In this document: piece by piece, positions 1-7,757 of the stretch | How the letters are laid out: every line of letters starts with the position of its first letter | Numbering within the stretch: position 1 is the first letter of the stretch | DNA from: Pseudomonas abyssi | Lineage (GTDB): Bacteria; Pseudomonadota; Gammaproteobacteria; Pseudomonadales; Pseudomonadaceae | Assembly: GCF_002307495.1 (NCBI RefSeq) | Contig: NZ_NTMR01000022.1 | Location: 62,001 to 126,000 of the forward strand | Length of the DNA stretch: 64,000 nucleotides | Direction: 5' to 3' | Position numbers and translations under genes: made by a program | The notes under the pieces: model-generated | Told to the model about the DNA's origin: nothing | The model's database searches: none | The model's input: only the letters and a program-made list of their open reading frames with translations

Positions 1-265
1 TTGTCGGGAAAAAGAGCCACAGGATGTCTGAGGGGGCGGAGCCCCCGAGTTTTGTGGCTCACCTCGCCGGCCACCCCGACAAATCGAGCAACGCAGTGAA
101 CCCGCAGGGCCGCGTAGTCGGGTGCCCCGGGGATCGCTAAGGGGGGGCTGGGCAAGCAGCCCCCCTTGGCTCGCCGGGAAGGCGAAAGGCTAGCTCAGTA
201 ACAGCTAAGTGCAGGAAACGGTCGAACGAGAGTGATGATCACCTTGAAAGCTCCCGACCAAACAC
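1..265. other. Structured non-coding region, possible ncRNA or dispersed repeat
   Basis: No gene is visible here. Three nested perfect inverted repeats can be read: TTGTCGGG (1-8) with CCCGACAA (75-82), GAGCCACA (14-21) with TGTGGCTC (53-60), and GGGGGC (32-37) with GCCCCC (41-46) closing a GGA loop. A separate strong hairpin lies at 139-150/157-167. On the minus strand the 14-60 hairpin is followed by TTTTT (9-13), so it would work as an intrinsic terminator in that direction. The region does not resemble RNase P, tmRNA or 6S as I know them. It may be a Pseudomonas dispersed repeat, or an RNA belonging to something left of the window. Confidence 0.45.
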
Positions 266-268
266 AAA

Positions 269-291
269 AAACCCGCATCACTGCGGGTTTT
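269..291 (-). terminator. Intrinsic terminator of the NnrU gene
   Basis: Stem CCCGCA (272-277) / TGCGGG (282-287) with a TCAC loop, flanked by A and T runs on both sides. It lies 15 bases past the NnrU stop and could also act on the opposite strand. Confidence 0.75.
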
Positions 292-305
292 CATGCCTGC
301 TGGAA

Positions 306-887
306 TCACACACCCATCGGCTTGACCCCGATCCAGGCACCATGCAAGTAGAACGCGAAGGCCGCCCAGGCGACCAGGCCAACCACCACTACCACCGCGT
401 CCATCACCGGCTTGCCCTTGCCGTAGCTGACGCCGGCAGCACGATCGCGCTTGCGCGAAACCACAAACAGCGCGGTGGCCCAGGCGAGGAAGCCGCCGAA
501 CAGCAGCAGGTCCGCCAGCGAGCCGTTGGCAATCAGGTGCGCCAGCGCCCAGAACTTCACACCCAGCAACATCGGATGGCCGACTCGCGCCTTGATGCAG
601 GAACCGGGGATGTAGGTCGCGACGATGAGGATAAACGCGGGGATGGTCAGCAGAGCGGCCAGGTGACGCGTCCAGACCGGCGAGATCCACAGCCAGGTGG
701 GGCTCATGCGCGCCTGCCCGTAACCGTAGATGATCAATACAAAGCCGACAATCGACACCAGCGCATAGATGCCCTTCCAGGCCAGCGGCCCTTTGGCGGC
801 GATGAACGAGGCGCGCTTGTCAGCGGCGAACAGGCGTGCGGAATGCATGCCCAGAAACAGTATCAGGCCCAATATCAGCAGCAGCAT
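306..887 (-). CDS. NnrU family membrane protein
   Basis: Predicted 193-residue polytopic inner-membrane protein. It starts with a hydrophobic segment (about residues 2-20) and has four or five more, with short basic loops, including a hydrophobic helix near the C-terminus (about 160-185). The sequence matches the NnrU family, named from a gene linked to nitric oxide reduction; members are related in fold to isoprenylcysteine methyltransferase-like proteins and their reaction is unproven. The ATG at 887 is preferred over a GTG at 890 because a GGAG lies seven bases before it. It stands alone, with a terminator just downstream and no denitrification genes nearby, so a role in NO metabolism cannot be inferred from context. 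Confidence 0.8.
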   Translation of the reverse strand: MLLLILGLILFLGMHSARLFAADKRASFIAAKGPLAWKGIYALVSIVGFVLIIYGYGQARMSPTWLWISPVWTRHLAALLTIPAFILIVATYIPGSCIKARVGHPMLLGVKFWALAHLIANGSLADLLLFGGFLAWATALFVVSRKRDRAAGVSYGKGKPVMDAVVVVVGLVAWAAFAFYLHGAWIGVKPMGV

Positions 888-947
888 CACGGTACTCCGT
901 TGTTATGGTTATGGTGCGCCGCTCTGCATTGGAGCGGCGTTGCCATC

Positions 948-1634
948 TTACTCCAGCCGCGCTTTCAGAGAACCGCCCTCTTCCCCCTCCAGCACCAGTG
1001 CGCCGGTTTCATCAAGGCGGAAACGGCTGGCCTGCTCCAGGCTCTGTACGAAGCGCGTCTCCTGCTGGTTCAACGAGGGAGCACAGGCCTTGCGGGTGGT
1101 CGCGAGCTGGCTAACCGTCAGGTTGCGCCCTTGCACCTCGTAGGCACCAACGTAGTTGTTGCAGCTGGCGCGGCCAGACACGCGACCGTCATTGCCGAAG
1201 TTGAGCGTCACCCGCGAGCGGTCGATGATGCCGCCGCCGTTAATGTCCTCAACCACCCACTCTCCGGCCTGCAGGATCAGTGCACCCGCCGGCTCACACT
1301 CGGGAAAGGTGTCACCCTTGATGGTCAGCATGCCCTTGTCACCCTTGTTCCAGAAACTGGTGGTACTGTCTTGCGGGTCCTCGTAACGGGCGCCTGAGGC
1401 ACTGACCACCTGTTTGAGAATGTACTGTCCATGCACAGCTTCGATCAGCGCTTCCTCGTTATGCAGGGTGACGCGCACCGGAGTCCCCCCGCACTGCAGA
1501 ATCATCACCCCGCTGCTGGGCAGTGCCTCGGCACTGGGGGGCGGTGGGGCCTGGTCGTTACCGGACATACCGGCACAGCCGACCAGCAGAGTACTCAGCA
1601 GTGCCGTTGCCATCAGGCCTTGGCGTTGGGTCAT
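948..1634 (-). CDS. Lipoprotein with MliC and META (HslJ-like) domains
   Basis: A 228-residue predicted lipoprotein. The signal peptide ends in a lipobox LLVGC (Cys20), followed by a short Pro-rich linker. Residues about 45-112 look like an MliC domain (membrane-bound inhibitor of c-type lysozyme), with the SGARYEDP and TSFWNKGD motifs and a Cys pair (48 and 112). Residues about 120-226 look like a META/HslJ domain, including the SGRASCNNY motif. MliC domains block host lysozyme from the periplasm; META domains have no established reaction. AAGGAG seven bases before the ATG supports the start. It appears monocistronic. The domain calls rest on recognised motifs. Confidence 0.82.
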   Translation of the reverse strand: MTQRQGLMATALLSTLLVGCAGMSGNDQAPPPPSAEALPSSGVMILQCGGTPVRVTLHNEEALIEAVHGQYILKQVVSASGARYEDPQDSTTSFWNKGDKGMLTIKGDTFPECEPAGALILQAGEWVVEDINGGGIIDRSRVTLNFGNDGRVSGRASCNNYVGAYEVQGRNLTVSQLATTRKACAPSLNQQETRFVQSLEQASRFRLDETGALVLEGEEGGSLKARLE

Positions 1635-1677
1635 CGTCTATCTCCTTGATGAGGGTGAACACCGACCAAGCATAGCC

Positions 1678-2502
1678 TCAGGCGCCGCTCGCGGCACCCT
1701 GCAATCCGTCAGGCAGGTGGACCAGGCCCTCAAGGTAGAGCACGGCGTAACCGCTGATCTGCACCCGCTGAGGCCCCACTTCGCAGTACAAATGGCCGCC
1801 GCGCGCCGATGCCTGATAGGCGTGCAGCGTGCGCCGTCCCAGCCGCTCGGCCCAGAGTGGCGCCAGACCGGCGTGAATGGAACCGGTCACCATATCCTCC
1901 AACCCGCCATTGGCTGGCCAGAAATAACGCGAGACAAAATCCACCTCACGTCCGGGCGCCGTCGCCACCACATCTCTGGGTGCCAGACGCGCCAGCACCT
2001 GCGGATCAGCCTGCACCGCGCGCACCGCGTCCTCATCAGGGTAGAGCGCAAACCAGGCCTGATCGCTGACCAGCACCTGCGCAGGTGGCAATGACAGTCC
2101 GGCCAGCAGCTCCGGCGGCACCTGGGCGACCGCGACCGGCGGCAGCAGCGGCGCAGACATGTTGATCAGGCCACCCTCGCCGCGCGTCAGTTGCAGCTCA
2201 CCCACGGCGGCGGCGCTAAAGGTCAGCGTCTGACAGGCCGGGTCGCGGCTGAACAGCACATGCGCACTGGCCAGAGTTGCATGGCCACAAAAATCGATTT
2301 CCGCCAGCGGCGAGAACCAGCGAATCGCGAAATGGCCAGGCTGCTGCTCGACCAGAAAGGCGGTTTCCGACACGTTGTTTTCGGCTGCAATAGCCTGCAA
2401 TACGGCGTCATCCAGCCAATGCGGCAATGGCATCACCGCCGCGTAGTTGCCACCGAACAGACGGTCGGTAAAGGCATCAACCTGATAGAGAGGTAGTTTC
2501 AT
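1678..2502 (-). CDS. PhzF family epimerase/isomerase-like protein
   Basis: A 274-residue PhzF-fold protein (two diaminopimelate epimerase-like halves). Recognisable landmarks are the opening YQVDAFTDRLFGGN with the conserved aspartate and GN, NNVSETAFL with the Glu that acts as acid/base in PhzF, and FCGHATLASAHVL. PhzF itself isomerises a phenazine precursor, but most family members, including this type, have unknown substrates. An in-frame upstream extension exists, but the ATG at 2502 gives the normal family N-terminus (MKLPLYQVDAF). No phenazine genes are nearby, so a phenazine role is not implied. Confidence 0.85.
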   Translation of the reverse strand: MKLPLYQVDAFTDRLFGGNYAAVMPLPHWLDDAVLQAIAAENNVSETAFLVEQQPGHFAIRWFSPLAEIDFCGHATLASAHVLFSRDPACQTLTFSAAAVGELQLTRGEGGLINMSAPLLPPVAVAQVPPELLAGLSLPPAQVLVSDQAWFALYPDEDAVRAVQADPQVLARLAPRDVVATAPGREVDFVSRYFWPANGGLEDMVTGSIHAGLAPLWAERLGRRTLHAYQASARGGHLYCEVGPQRVQISGYAVLYLEGLVHLPDGLQGAASGA

Positions 2503-2601
2503 TGCGCAGCTCCAGCAGTAAAACTTCCAGCCTACTCCAATCAGTCGGCAGCGCAGCAACACAGCCGCGACTGCAGACAGGAGTACAGTTGGCCACGGAT
2601 G

Positions 2602-3144
2602 TCAGAACCCCCGCCCTTCGTTACGCAGAAAAGCCGACTCCTCGGCGGTGGTCGGGCGCAGCAGCACTTCGTTGCGATGCGGATAACGGCCAAAGCGCTT
2701 GAGAATCTCCAGGTGCTGGCGCTCTGCACGCAGGTTGTCCTCCAGCCCCGGCGCGCTGAACAGCATCATGGCCTGCTCGTGAATGACCATGGACTCGCTG
2801 TGCATGAACGGCATGTACATGAAGGCGCGCATCTTCAACGGCAACGCCTGATCGGCACCGCCGGCCACAGCCTCCTGCGCCAGCACCAGCGCCATGCCAT
2901 CGCTGGCGAACGAGCGCGCGGTGCCGCGCCAGATGTTGCGTGAAAACTGGTCCAGCACAATGATCTCGGCCAGCCGGCCCAGCGCCGTCCCACGCCAGTT
3001 CATCAGTTCGCCGCGCTCGGCACGCGCGTGCAGCGGCCCAAAGCGCTCGCGAATAAAACGGTCCAGGCCCGGATCAGCGCGCCACCACTGCACCGGCTGC
3101 AACTCACCAAACCAGAATGTGATTACTTCATCGACGGGCGTCAC
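2602..3144 (-). CDS. DUF924 family protein
   Basis: A 180-residue protein with the DUF924 signature: an early ITFWFGE, then the ...IIVLDQFSRNIWRGTARSF... core, a MYMPFMHSES segment, and a C-terminal GRYPHRN motif. The fold is all-alpha and TPR-like, and the function is unknown. The start is a GTG at 3144, preceded by a GGGGGAG ribosome-binding site. It sits 99 bases after phzF's start on the same strand, so it may or may not be cotranscribed with it. Confidence 0.85.
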   Translation of the reverse strand: MTPVDEVITFWFGELQPVQWWRADPGLDRFIRERFGPLHARAERGELMNWRGTALGRLAEIIVLDQFSRNIWRGTARSFASDGMALVLAQEAVAGGADQALPLKMRAFMYMPFMHSESMVIHEQAMMLFSAPGLEDNLRAERQHLEILKRFGRYPHRNEVLLRPTTAEESAFLRNEGRGF

Positions 3145-3261
3145 TCAGCTCCCCCACTCGTGTTGCGGTCTTACCAGTTGCCTATACTCGATCAGAACGG
3201 TGCTGCACGGATCGGTTCCGGGCATTTGGCGCCCAACCAGGCCGCCCGGTGAGGACCAGCG

Positions 3262-3684
3262 TCAGCCGGGATCGCTCAGGTGACCGCGGCAAACCGCAGC
3301 CAGCTTGTTACCGTCGGGGTCGCGAATGTAGGCGCTGTAGAAGTCCGGGTTGTATTGTGGCCGCAAGGCGGGCTCGCCCTCGCTGGACCCTCCGCTGGCG
3401 AGGGCAGCGGCATGAAAGGCGCGCACGGATTTCCAGTCGGGGGCAGCAAAAGCGACCATCACGCCGTTGCCGACCGAGGCCGCTCCGCCATCAAAGGGTT
3501 CGCACAACCAGAGCGCCAGTTCGGCAGCGCCCTTGTCCTGGTAATACCCCCAGCCGGCCCAACCGTCCCAGTCACCCTCACCCGGTGTCTGTACCCGGGC
3601 TATCCCCAGCGTGACCATGACCGCGTCGTAGAAAACGGTCGCCCGCAGCAGATCGTTGGTACCAAGGGTGATGTAGGTAAACAT
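3262..3684 (-). CDS. VOC superfamily (glyoxalase/bleomycin-resistance-like) protein
   Basis: A 140-residue single vicinal-oxygen-chelate domain made of two beta-alpha-beta-beta-beta repeats, starting MFTYITLGTNDLLRATVFYD and ending in the typical YIRDPDGNKL motif. Family members are metal-dependent lyases, dioxygenases or antibiotic-binding proteins. The substrate cannot be told from the sequence, and this one is close to the uncharacterised group often annotated as glyoxalase. A GGAGG eight bases upstream supports the ATG at 3684. Confidence 0.83.
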   Translation of the reverse strand: MFTYITLGTNDLLRATVFYDAVMVTLGIARVQTPGEGDWDGWAGWGYYQDKGAAELALWLCEPFDGGAASVGNGVMVAFAAPDWKSVRAFHAAALASGGSSEGEPALRPQYNPDFYSAYIRDPDGNKLAAVCRGHLSDPG

Positions 3685-3747
3685 GCGGCCTCCAGAGCGA
3701 GTGTCAGCGAGCCGCCAGCATACTCCAGGGGGCCGCCCTGTTCACTT

Positions 3748-3778
3748 TTTAGACATCAATCTAAATCTTGGTTATTAT
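3748..3778 (+). promoter_or_regulatory. Candidate sigma-70 promoter with overlapping palindromic operator
   Basis: TAGACA (3750-3755), a 17-base spacer and TATTAT (3773-3778) fit a sigma-70 promoter pointing to the KamA-like gene, about 180 bases upstream of its start. The -35 box and spacer overlap a perfect inverted repeat TTTAGA-N6-TCTAAA (3748-3765), which is a good shape for a dimeric repressor or activator site. The regulator is unknown. This is pattern reading only. Confidence 0.45.
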
Positions 3779-3955
3779 GCGCGACTGCTGAGTCATCAGC
3801 CCATCACATTGCTCGCTCAGGATAATCCTCTGATCGGCGCTTTTATGCATTAACTCCAGCAGTTAATCGCGTTTTTACTGCAGATATTCTGCAGACCATG
3901 GTCCGTCTACTGACGCGCCAGAATACTTTCGACAATAAATATGTGAATAGCCTCT

Positions 3956-5308
3956 ATGTCAAAATCCAATATCATCGCCATTGCTTCATCCCCGGCGTCC
4001 GAGTTTGATGCCGATGCGGTGCGTCACCAGCGCTTCAAGGTCTACACCGCCAAGCAGCTGGACCAGATTCCGCAGTTGCAGCAGCTCAGTGCCGAGCAGC
4101 GCTTCGAGATGCAGGTCGTTGCCAGCGTGCTGCCCTTTCGGGTCAACCAGTACGTCATCGACGAGCTGATCGACTGGCACCAGGTACCGGCTGACCCGAT
4201 CTTCCAGCTCACCTTTCCGCAGCGCGGCATGCTCAAGCCTGAGCACTACGACCGTGTCGCCGAGGCCGTGCGCAGTGAACTGCCCGCCGCTGAATTCAAA
4301 GCGCTGATCAGCGACGTTCGTGCCGAACTGAACCCGCACCCGGCCGGCCAGCTGGAACACAATATTCCGATGCTGGACGGCGAAGTCGTCGAAGGGCTGC
4401 AGCACAAGTACCGCGAAACGGTGCTGTTCTTCCCCAGCTCCGGTCAGGTCTGCCACAGCTACTGCACCTTCTGCTTTCGCTGGGCGCAGTTTGTCGGCGA
4501 CAAGGACCTGAAAATCGCCGCGCGTGAATCCAATCAGTTACAGGATTACCTGCGCGCCCATCCGGAAGTCACCGACGTGCTGGTCACCGGCGGCGACCCG
4601 CTGGTGATGAAGACCCGCAACCTGCGGGCCTATCTGGAGCCGCTGCTGAGCGCAGAGTTTGACCATATTCGCACCATCCGTATCGGCTCCAAGGCGTTGA
4701 CCTTCTGGCCCCAGCGCGTGGTGACCGATGACGACGCCGAAGACCTGCTCGCCCTGTTCCGCGAGATTCAGGCCGCCGGCAAGCACCTGGCGCTGATGGC
4801 CCACTACAACCACTGGCAGGAGCTGGAGCCGGCCATCGCCCGTGAAGCCATTCGTCGCATCCGCGACACCGGCGCACAGATTCGCGCCCAGGGCCCGCTG
4901 CTGGCTCACATCAACGACGACGCAAAGGTCTGGGCACGCCTGTGGCAGACACAGGTCGAGCTGGGCATCATCCCCTACTACATGTTTGTCGAGCGCGACA
5001 CCGGTGCCCGCCACTACTTCGAGGTGCCGCTGGTCAAGGCCTGGGAGATCTACCGCGATGCCATGCAGCAGGTCTCGGGTATCGCCCGCACCGCGCGCGG
5101 CCCCTCCATGAGCTCGCACCCGGGCAAAGTGGAAATCCAGGGCGTCACCGAAATCAACGGCGAAAAGATCATTGCCCTGCGCATGATTCAGGGCCGCGAC
5201 CCGGACTGGGTACAGCGCCCCTTCTTTGCCAAGTACAACGAAGACGCCACCTGGCTCAATCACCTTGAGCCTGCCTTTGGCGAGGAACGCTTCTTCTTCG
5301 ACGATTAA
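3956..5308 (+). CDS. KamA family radical SAM protein (lysine 2,3-aminomutase-like)
   Basis: A 450-residue relative of lysine 2,3-aminomutase. The radical SAM cluster motif C-x3-C-x2-C is seen in CHSYCTFC (about residues 162-169), followed by an SAM-binding GGDPL. The motif SSHPGKVEI (about 382-390) lies where aminomutases carry the PLP-binding lysine, so PLP use is plausible. True aminomutases swap an amino group between carbons 2 and 3 of lysine; this divergent branch has no assigned substrate. It is longer than EpmB (about 340) and no ablB, epmA or lysine fermentation genes lie beside it, so it is a stand-alone gene. It has its own candidate promoter and a downstream hairpin. The ribosome-binding site before the ATG is weak. 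Confidence 0.82.
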   Translation: MSKSNIIAIASSPASEFDADAVRHQRFKVYTAKQLDQIPQLQQLSAEQRFEMQVVASVLPFRVNQYVIDELIDWHQVPADPIFQLTFPQRGMLKPEHYDRVAEAVRSELPAAEFKALISDVRAELNPHPAGQLEHNIPMLDGEVVEGLQHKYRETVLFFPSSGQVCHSYCTFCFRWAQFVGDKDLKIAARESNQLQDYLRAHPEVTDVLVTGGDPLVMKTRNLRAYLEPLLSAEFDHIRTIRIGSKALTFWPQRVVTDDDAEDLLALFREIQAAGKHLALMAHYNHWQELEPAIAREAIRRIRDTGAQIRAQGPLLAHINDDAKVWARLWQTQVELGIIPYYMFVERDTGARHYFEVPLVKAWEIYRDAMQQVSGIARTARGPSMSSHPGKVEIQGVTEINGEKIIALRMIQGRDPDWVQRPFFAKYNEDATWLNHLEPAFGEERFFFDD

Positions 5309-5316
5309 GGCCGCGC

Positions 5317-5343
5317 GCCCGGTGGCTCAGCACGCCACCGGGC
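5317..5343 (+). terminator. Hairpin downstream of the KamA-like gene
   Basis: Perfect 10-bp stem GCCCGGTGGC (5317-5326) / GCCACCGGGC (5334-5343) with a 7-base loop, eight bases after the stop codon. The following T run is poor (TCTGTTGTG), so termination may be incomplete. Confidence 0.6.
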
Positions 5344-5349
5344 TCTGTT

Positions 5350-5466
5350 GTGTGCACACCTCTGCCGGGGTCCGTGCAGGAAGCCCGCCTGGTCGCCGCC
5401 GCCGACAGCGACCGTCTCGACACCTGGCACAAGTACCGCAAGGGTCAGTGCGACAGCTGCCGCGCC
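5350..5466 (+). pseudogene. Possible N-terminal fragment of a YkgJ-type cysteine-cluster protein
   Basis: A GTG-started reading frame contains EARLVAAADSDRLDTWHKY followed by RKGQCDSCRA. This resembles the N-terminal part of the small YkgJ/UPF0153 zinc- or iron-chelating cysteine-cluster proteins, which continue with a further CC motif. Here the frame runs straight into the terminator hairpin at 5483, so the rest is missing. I read it as a remnant left when the neighbouring polyester hydrolase segment arrived. A chance reading frame is the alternative, and the assignment rests on memory of the family. Confidence 0.35.
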
Positions 5467-5482
5467 CGGCCTGAAACGCAAA

Positions 5483-5502
5483 CGCCGCCCCGAAGGGCGG
5501 CG
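5483..5502 (-). terminator. UUCG-loop terminator of the polyester hydrolase gene
   Basis: On the minus strand an 8-bp GC stem (CGCCGCCC / GGGCGGCG) closes a TTCG tetraloop and is followed by TTTGCGTTTC. It lies 26 bases past the hydrolase stop codon. Confidence 0.65.
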
Positions 5503-5528
5503 TCAGTTTGCCGGAAACCTGCTACCGA

Positions 5529-6446
5529 TCAGTACGGACAGTTGCCGCGATAATCAGAGATATCGCGATCGGAGGTGTGATTCGGGCCACACAGGAACTG
5601 CTTATAGCGAGCATCCTCGTCGAGGTGCAGCTTCATCCAGGACACACCGAAGCGGCTGAGTACGTCGTTGTAGATGCTGCCACCGTTCCCGCAGTAGTGG
5701 CTGCCGTTGTTGATCTCGACAAAGGCCTTGTCGATGTTGGACGGCAGCGCGTTGTAGAACGGCGAGGCGTGCTGGTACACCGGCGCGATCACATCTGACT
5801 CGCAGGCAAAGATCAGCGTCGGTGCCTGAGCACGGCTGGCGTAGTAGCTGCTGGTATCCCAGGGTGCCAGCGGAATGGCCGCCTTGATGCGCCCTTCACG
5901 GCCAACCCGCAGAGTACCGCCGCCGCCCATCGACCAGCCAATCACGCCCAGACGATCAGTGTCGATCATGCCGCGAACCGGGCTGCCAACGGCGGTGTTC
6001 TGGTCAACCAGGTAGTCCAGCGCATTGTTGATTTGACGCGCACGGCTCGGTGGCTGATCAAACCCGGTGTTGGTATCAATGGTCATGACCACAAAGCCGT
6101 AGGAAGCCAGCTTCGGGCCCCACCACTCAATGGAGGACTCGGCCGAGACGAAGCCGGGAATCACCACAATCGCCGCCATGGTGCCGGTAGTGCCTGTCGG
6201 GTAGTGGATGGTGCCGCCGCCAAAGCCGCTGACAAAGCTGGAAACGCGCTCGTCATCAACATTGTACTGACCGCGATCGGCTTCCAGGAAGTTGACACTC
6301 GGGTCGGGGCCGCGCTGGTAGGGTGAGCTGCCACCGTTACCCGGATCCGGGTCAGTGGGCGGTGGGTTGTTGGCCAAGGCCGACATCGAGAACAGCAGCG
6401 CGCTGGCGCCACAGGCGGCAAGAATGCCTTTTTTGTTGAATGGCAT
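5529..6446 (-). CDS. Secreted polyester hydrolase (PET-hydrolase-like cutinase)
   Basis: A 305-residue alpha/beta hydrolase of the bacterial cutinase / polyethylene terephthalate hydrolase family. A Sec signal peptide (about residues 1-25, ending SALA) and a Pro/Gly-rich linker precede the catalytic domain. The nucleophile elbow is GWSMG (Ser172), with Asp218 in ACESD and His250 in GSHYC as the other triad members. Cysteine pairs 215/252 and 286/303 are placed as in type IIa PET hydrolases. The oxyanion-hole region IPGF and the WW motif (108-109) are present. From memory it is very close to PE-H of Halopseudomonas aestusnigri (Ser171/Asp217/His249, one residue shorter). Natural substrates are probably cutin-like or aliphatic polyesters; PET activity is inference. 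A GGAGG nine bases before the ATG supports the start. Single-gene unit with its own terminator. Confidence 0.93.
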   Translation of the reverse strand: MPFNKKGILAACGASALLFSMSALANNPPPTDPDPGNGGSSPYQRGPDPSVNFLEADRGQYNVDDERVSSFVSGFGGGTIHYPTGTTGTMAAIVVIPGFVSAESSIEWWGPKLASYGFVVMTIDTNTGFDQPPSRARQINNALDYLVDQNTAVGSPVRGMIDTDRLGVIGWSMGGGGTLRVGREGRIKAAIPLAPWDTSSYYASRAQAPTLIFACESDVIAPVYQHASPFYNALPSNIDKAFVEINNGSHYCGNGGSIYNDVLSRFGVSWMKLHLDEDARYKQFLCGPNHTSDRDISDYRGNCPY

Positions 6447-6723
6447 GGGCTAGAGCCTCCATGAATCGTGCGTGGTTATTGTTGTAGGTACATCACGATC
6501 CGGCTTCTGCCGATCGGACCTCGGGTTGCCTGAGCGCCACTCTAGCGCCGCCCCCGCCCAACACCAGCACCCATTCAGGTGACACGTCATCTATCCCACC
6601 CTTTCGGGCGATGGCTGCTCACGCAGCCAATGGCTAGCCTTCCTCCTGCGTCAAATGCGATCCGCTGTCCGCCGAGCAGACCTCAGGTTGCCGCCTGTTT
6701 ACTCGGACTGGCCGCTGAGCGCG
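6447..6723. other. Intergenic region between the hydrolase gene and the IS481 copy
   Basis: About 280 bases with no supported gene. It must hold the promoter of the polyester hydrolase, but I see no convincing -35/-10 pair. Small hairpins can be read near 6498-6520 and 6611-6626. The right part was originally the 3' flank of the HD-GYP gene before the insertion element separated them. Confidence 0.5.
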
Positions 6724-6729
6724 CCTAGT
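6724..6729. repeat. Left target-site duplication of the IS481 copy
   Basis: CCTAGT immediately before the left end; the same six bases follow the right end at 7753-7758. It fits the NCTAGN target known for IS481 of Bordetella pertussis. Confidence 0.88.
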
Positions 6730-7752
6730 TGTGATCTTTCAGTAGGTTGTTCATTCGGGACATACCCGGCAGATTGGAGGTGCGAAACAACAAGCCCCCG
6801 GAGTCCCGAATGAACAACCACAAAAATGCCCGATTAACTGTCCATGGTCGAGCCCTTTTGATCACTCGTATCCTTGAAGATGGTCTGCGCCCCTGCGAAG
6901 CTGCACAAGCGATGGGTGTCAGCCTGCGTACCGCTTACAAGTGGCTCGCGCGCTACAAAAACGAGGGCAACGATGGGCTGCACAATCGTTCTTCCCGACC
7001 TCGCTATTGCCCGCATGAAACGCCACCTGATCAGCAACAGCAGATCATTGAACAGCGCCGCGAGCGCCGAGTTTATAGGCATATCAGCGCCCAGGTAGGC
7101 GTGAGCGTCGCCACTATCGGCCGAGTTTTACGGCGAGCAGGCCTGAACCGGCTGAGTGCGCTTGAGCCTGCACGGCCGACCAATCGATATGAACACGACA
7201 ACCCTGGCGACCTGTTGCACTTGGATATCAAGAAGCTGGCACGCTTCCGGCGCCCCGGTCATCGTGTCACAGGTGAGTTCAAAGGGAAGTCGCACGGCGC
7301 AGGCTGGGAGTACATCCACATGGCCATTGACGACCATAGCCGTGTTGCGTGGGCAACGACTCATCCTGACGAGACGGCTGCCAGTGCATGGCGTGCGCTG
7401 ACCAGCGCCATTCGCTACTACCGGTCACTCGGGATACGTATTCAGCGCTTGCTGACGGACAACGGTAGCTGCTATCGCTCCGCGCTGTTTGCACGCGCTT
7501 GCCGACGATTGGGGCTCAAGCATGGCCGCACGCAGCCCTATACACCACGAACCAACGGCAAGGCCGAGCGCTGGATACAAACGGCATTACGGGAGTGGGC
7601 TTACGCTCGTTCTTACCACGACTCTGAGCAAAGAGCAGATCATCTCAATGCATGGCTACATCAGTACAACTGGCATCGCCCACACTCAGCTATCGGTAAT
7701 CTGCCACCTATCAGCAGGCTGCCGATGATGAACAACCTACTGGCTTTACACA
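6730..7752 (+). mobile_element. Complete IS481-family insertion sequence (1023 bp)
   Basis: Both ends begin TGTG. The imperfect terminal inverted repeats share an exact 15-base block, CAGTAGGTTGTTCAT, at 6740-6754 and inverted at 7728-7742, each ten bases from its end. A 6-bp duplication of CCTAGT flanks the element. One transposase gene fills it. Intact ends and matching duplications suggest a recent, possibly still mobile copy. It landed exactly at the stop codon of the HD-GYP gene without destroying that codon. Confidence 0.93.
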
Positions 7753-7757
7753 CCTAG
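6810..7757 (+). CDS. IS481 family transposase
   Basis: A 315-residue DDE transposase. The N-terminus has a helix-turn-helix (about residues 14-50, PCEAAQAMGVSLRTAYKW) and a second HTH-like segment (about 92-112). The catalytic core (rve fold) shows the first Asp in LLHLDIKKL, the second in LLTDNGS and the Glu in NGKAERW. The ATG at 6810 is chosen because it gives the family N-terminus; an upstream in-frame start at 6747 lies almost inside the terminal repeat. The TAG stop (7755-7757) lies outside the element, in the duplicated target, so the last residues depend on the insertion site. The gene appears intact. Confidence 0.93.
   Translation: MNNHKNARLTVHGRALLITRILEDGLRPCEAAQAMGVSLRTAYKWLARYKNEGNDGLHNRSSRPRYCPHETPPDQQQQIIEQRRERRVYRHISAQVGVSVATIGRVLRRAGLNRLSALEPARPTNRYEHDNPGDLLHLDIKKLARFRRPGHRVTGEFKGKSHGAGWEYIHMAIDDHSRVAWATTHPDETAASAWRALTSAIRYYRSLGIRIQRLLTDNGSCYRSALFARACRRLGLKHGRTQPYTPRTNGKAERWIQTALREWAYARSYHDSEQRADHLNAWLHQYNWHRPHSAIGNLPPISRLPMMNNLLALHT

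Noticed and set aside
1-265. RNase P RNA, tmRNA, 6S RNA or a tRNA
   Set aside because: No conserved core of these RNAs can be recognised, and no tRNA cloverleaf with a TTCGANNC loop was found.
3956-5308. Assignment of the KamA-like gene as epmB or as ablA
   Set aside because: It is about 100 residues longer than EpmB and lacks neighbouring efp/epmA, and no ablB acetyltransferase follows it, so neither specific name is justified.
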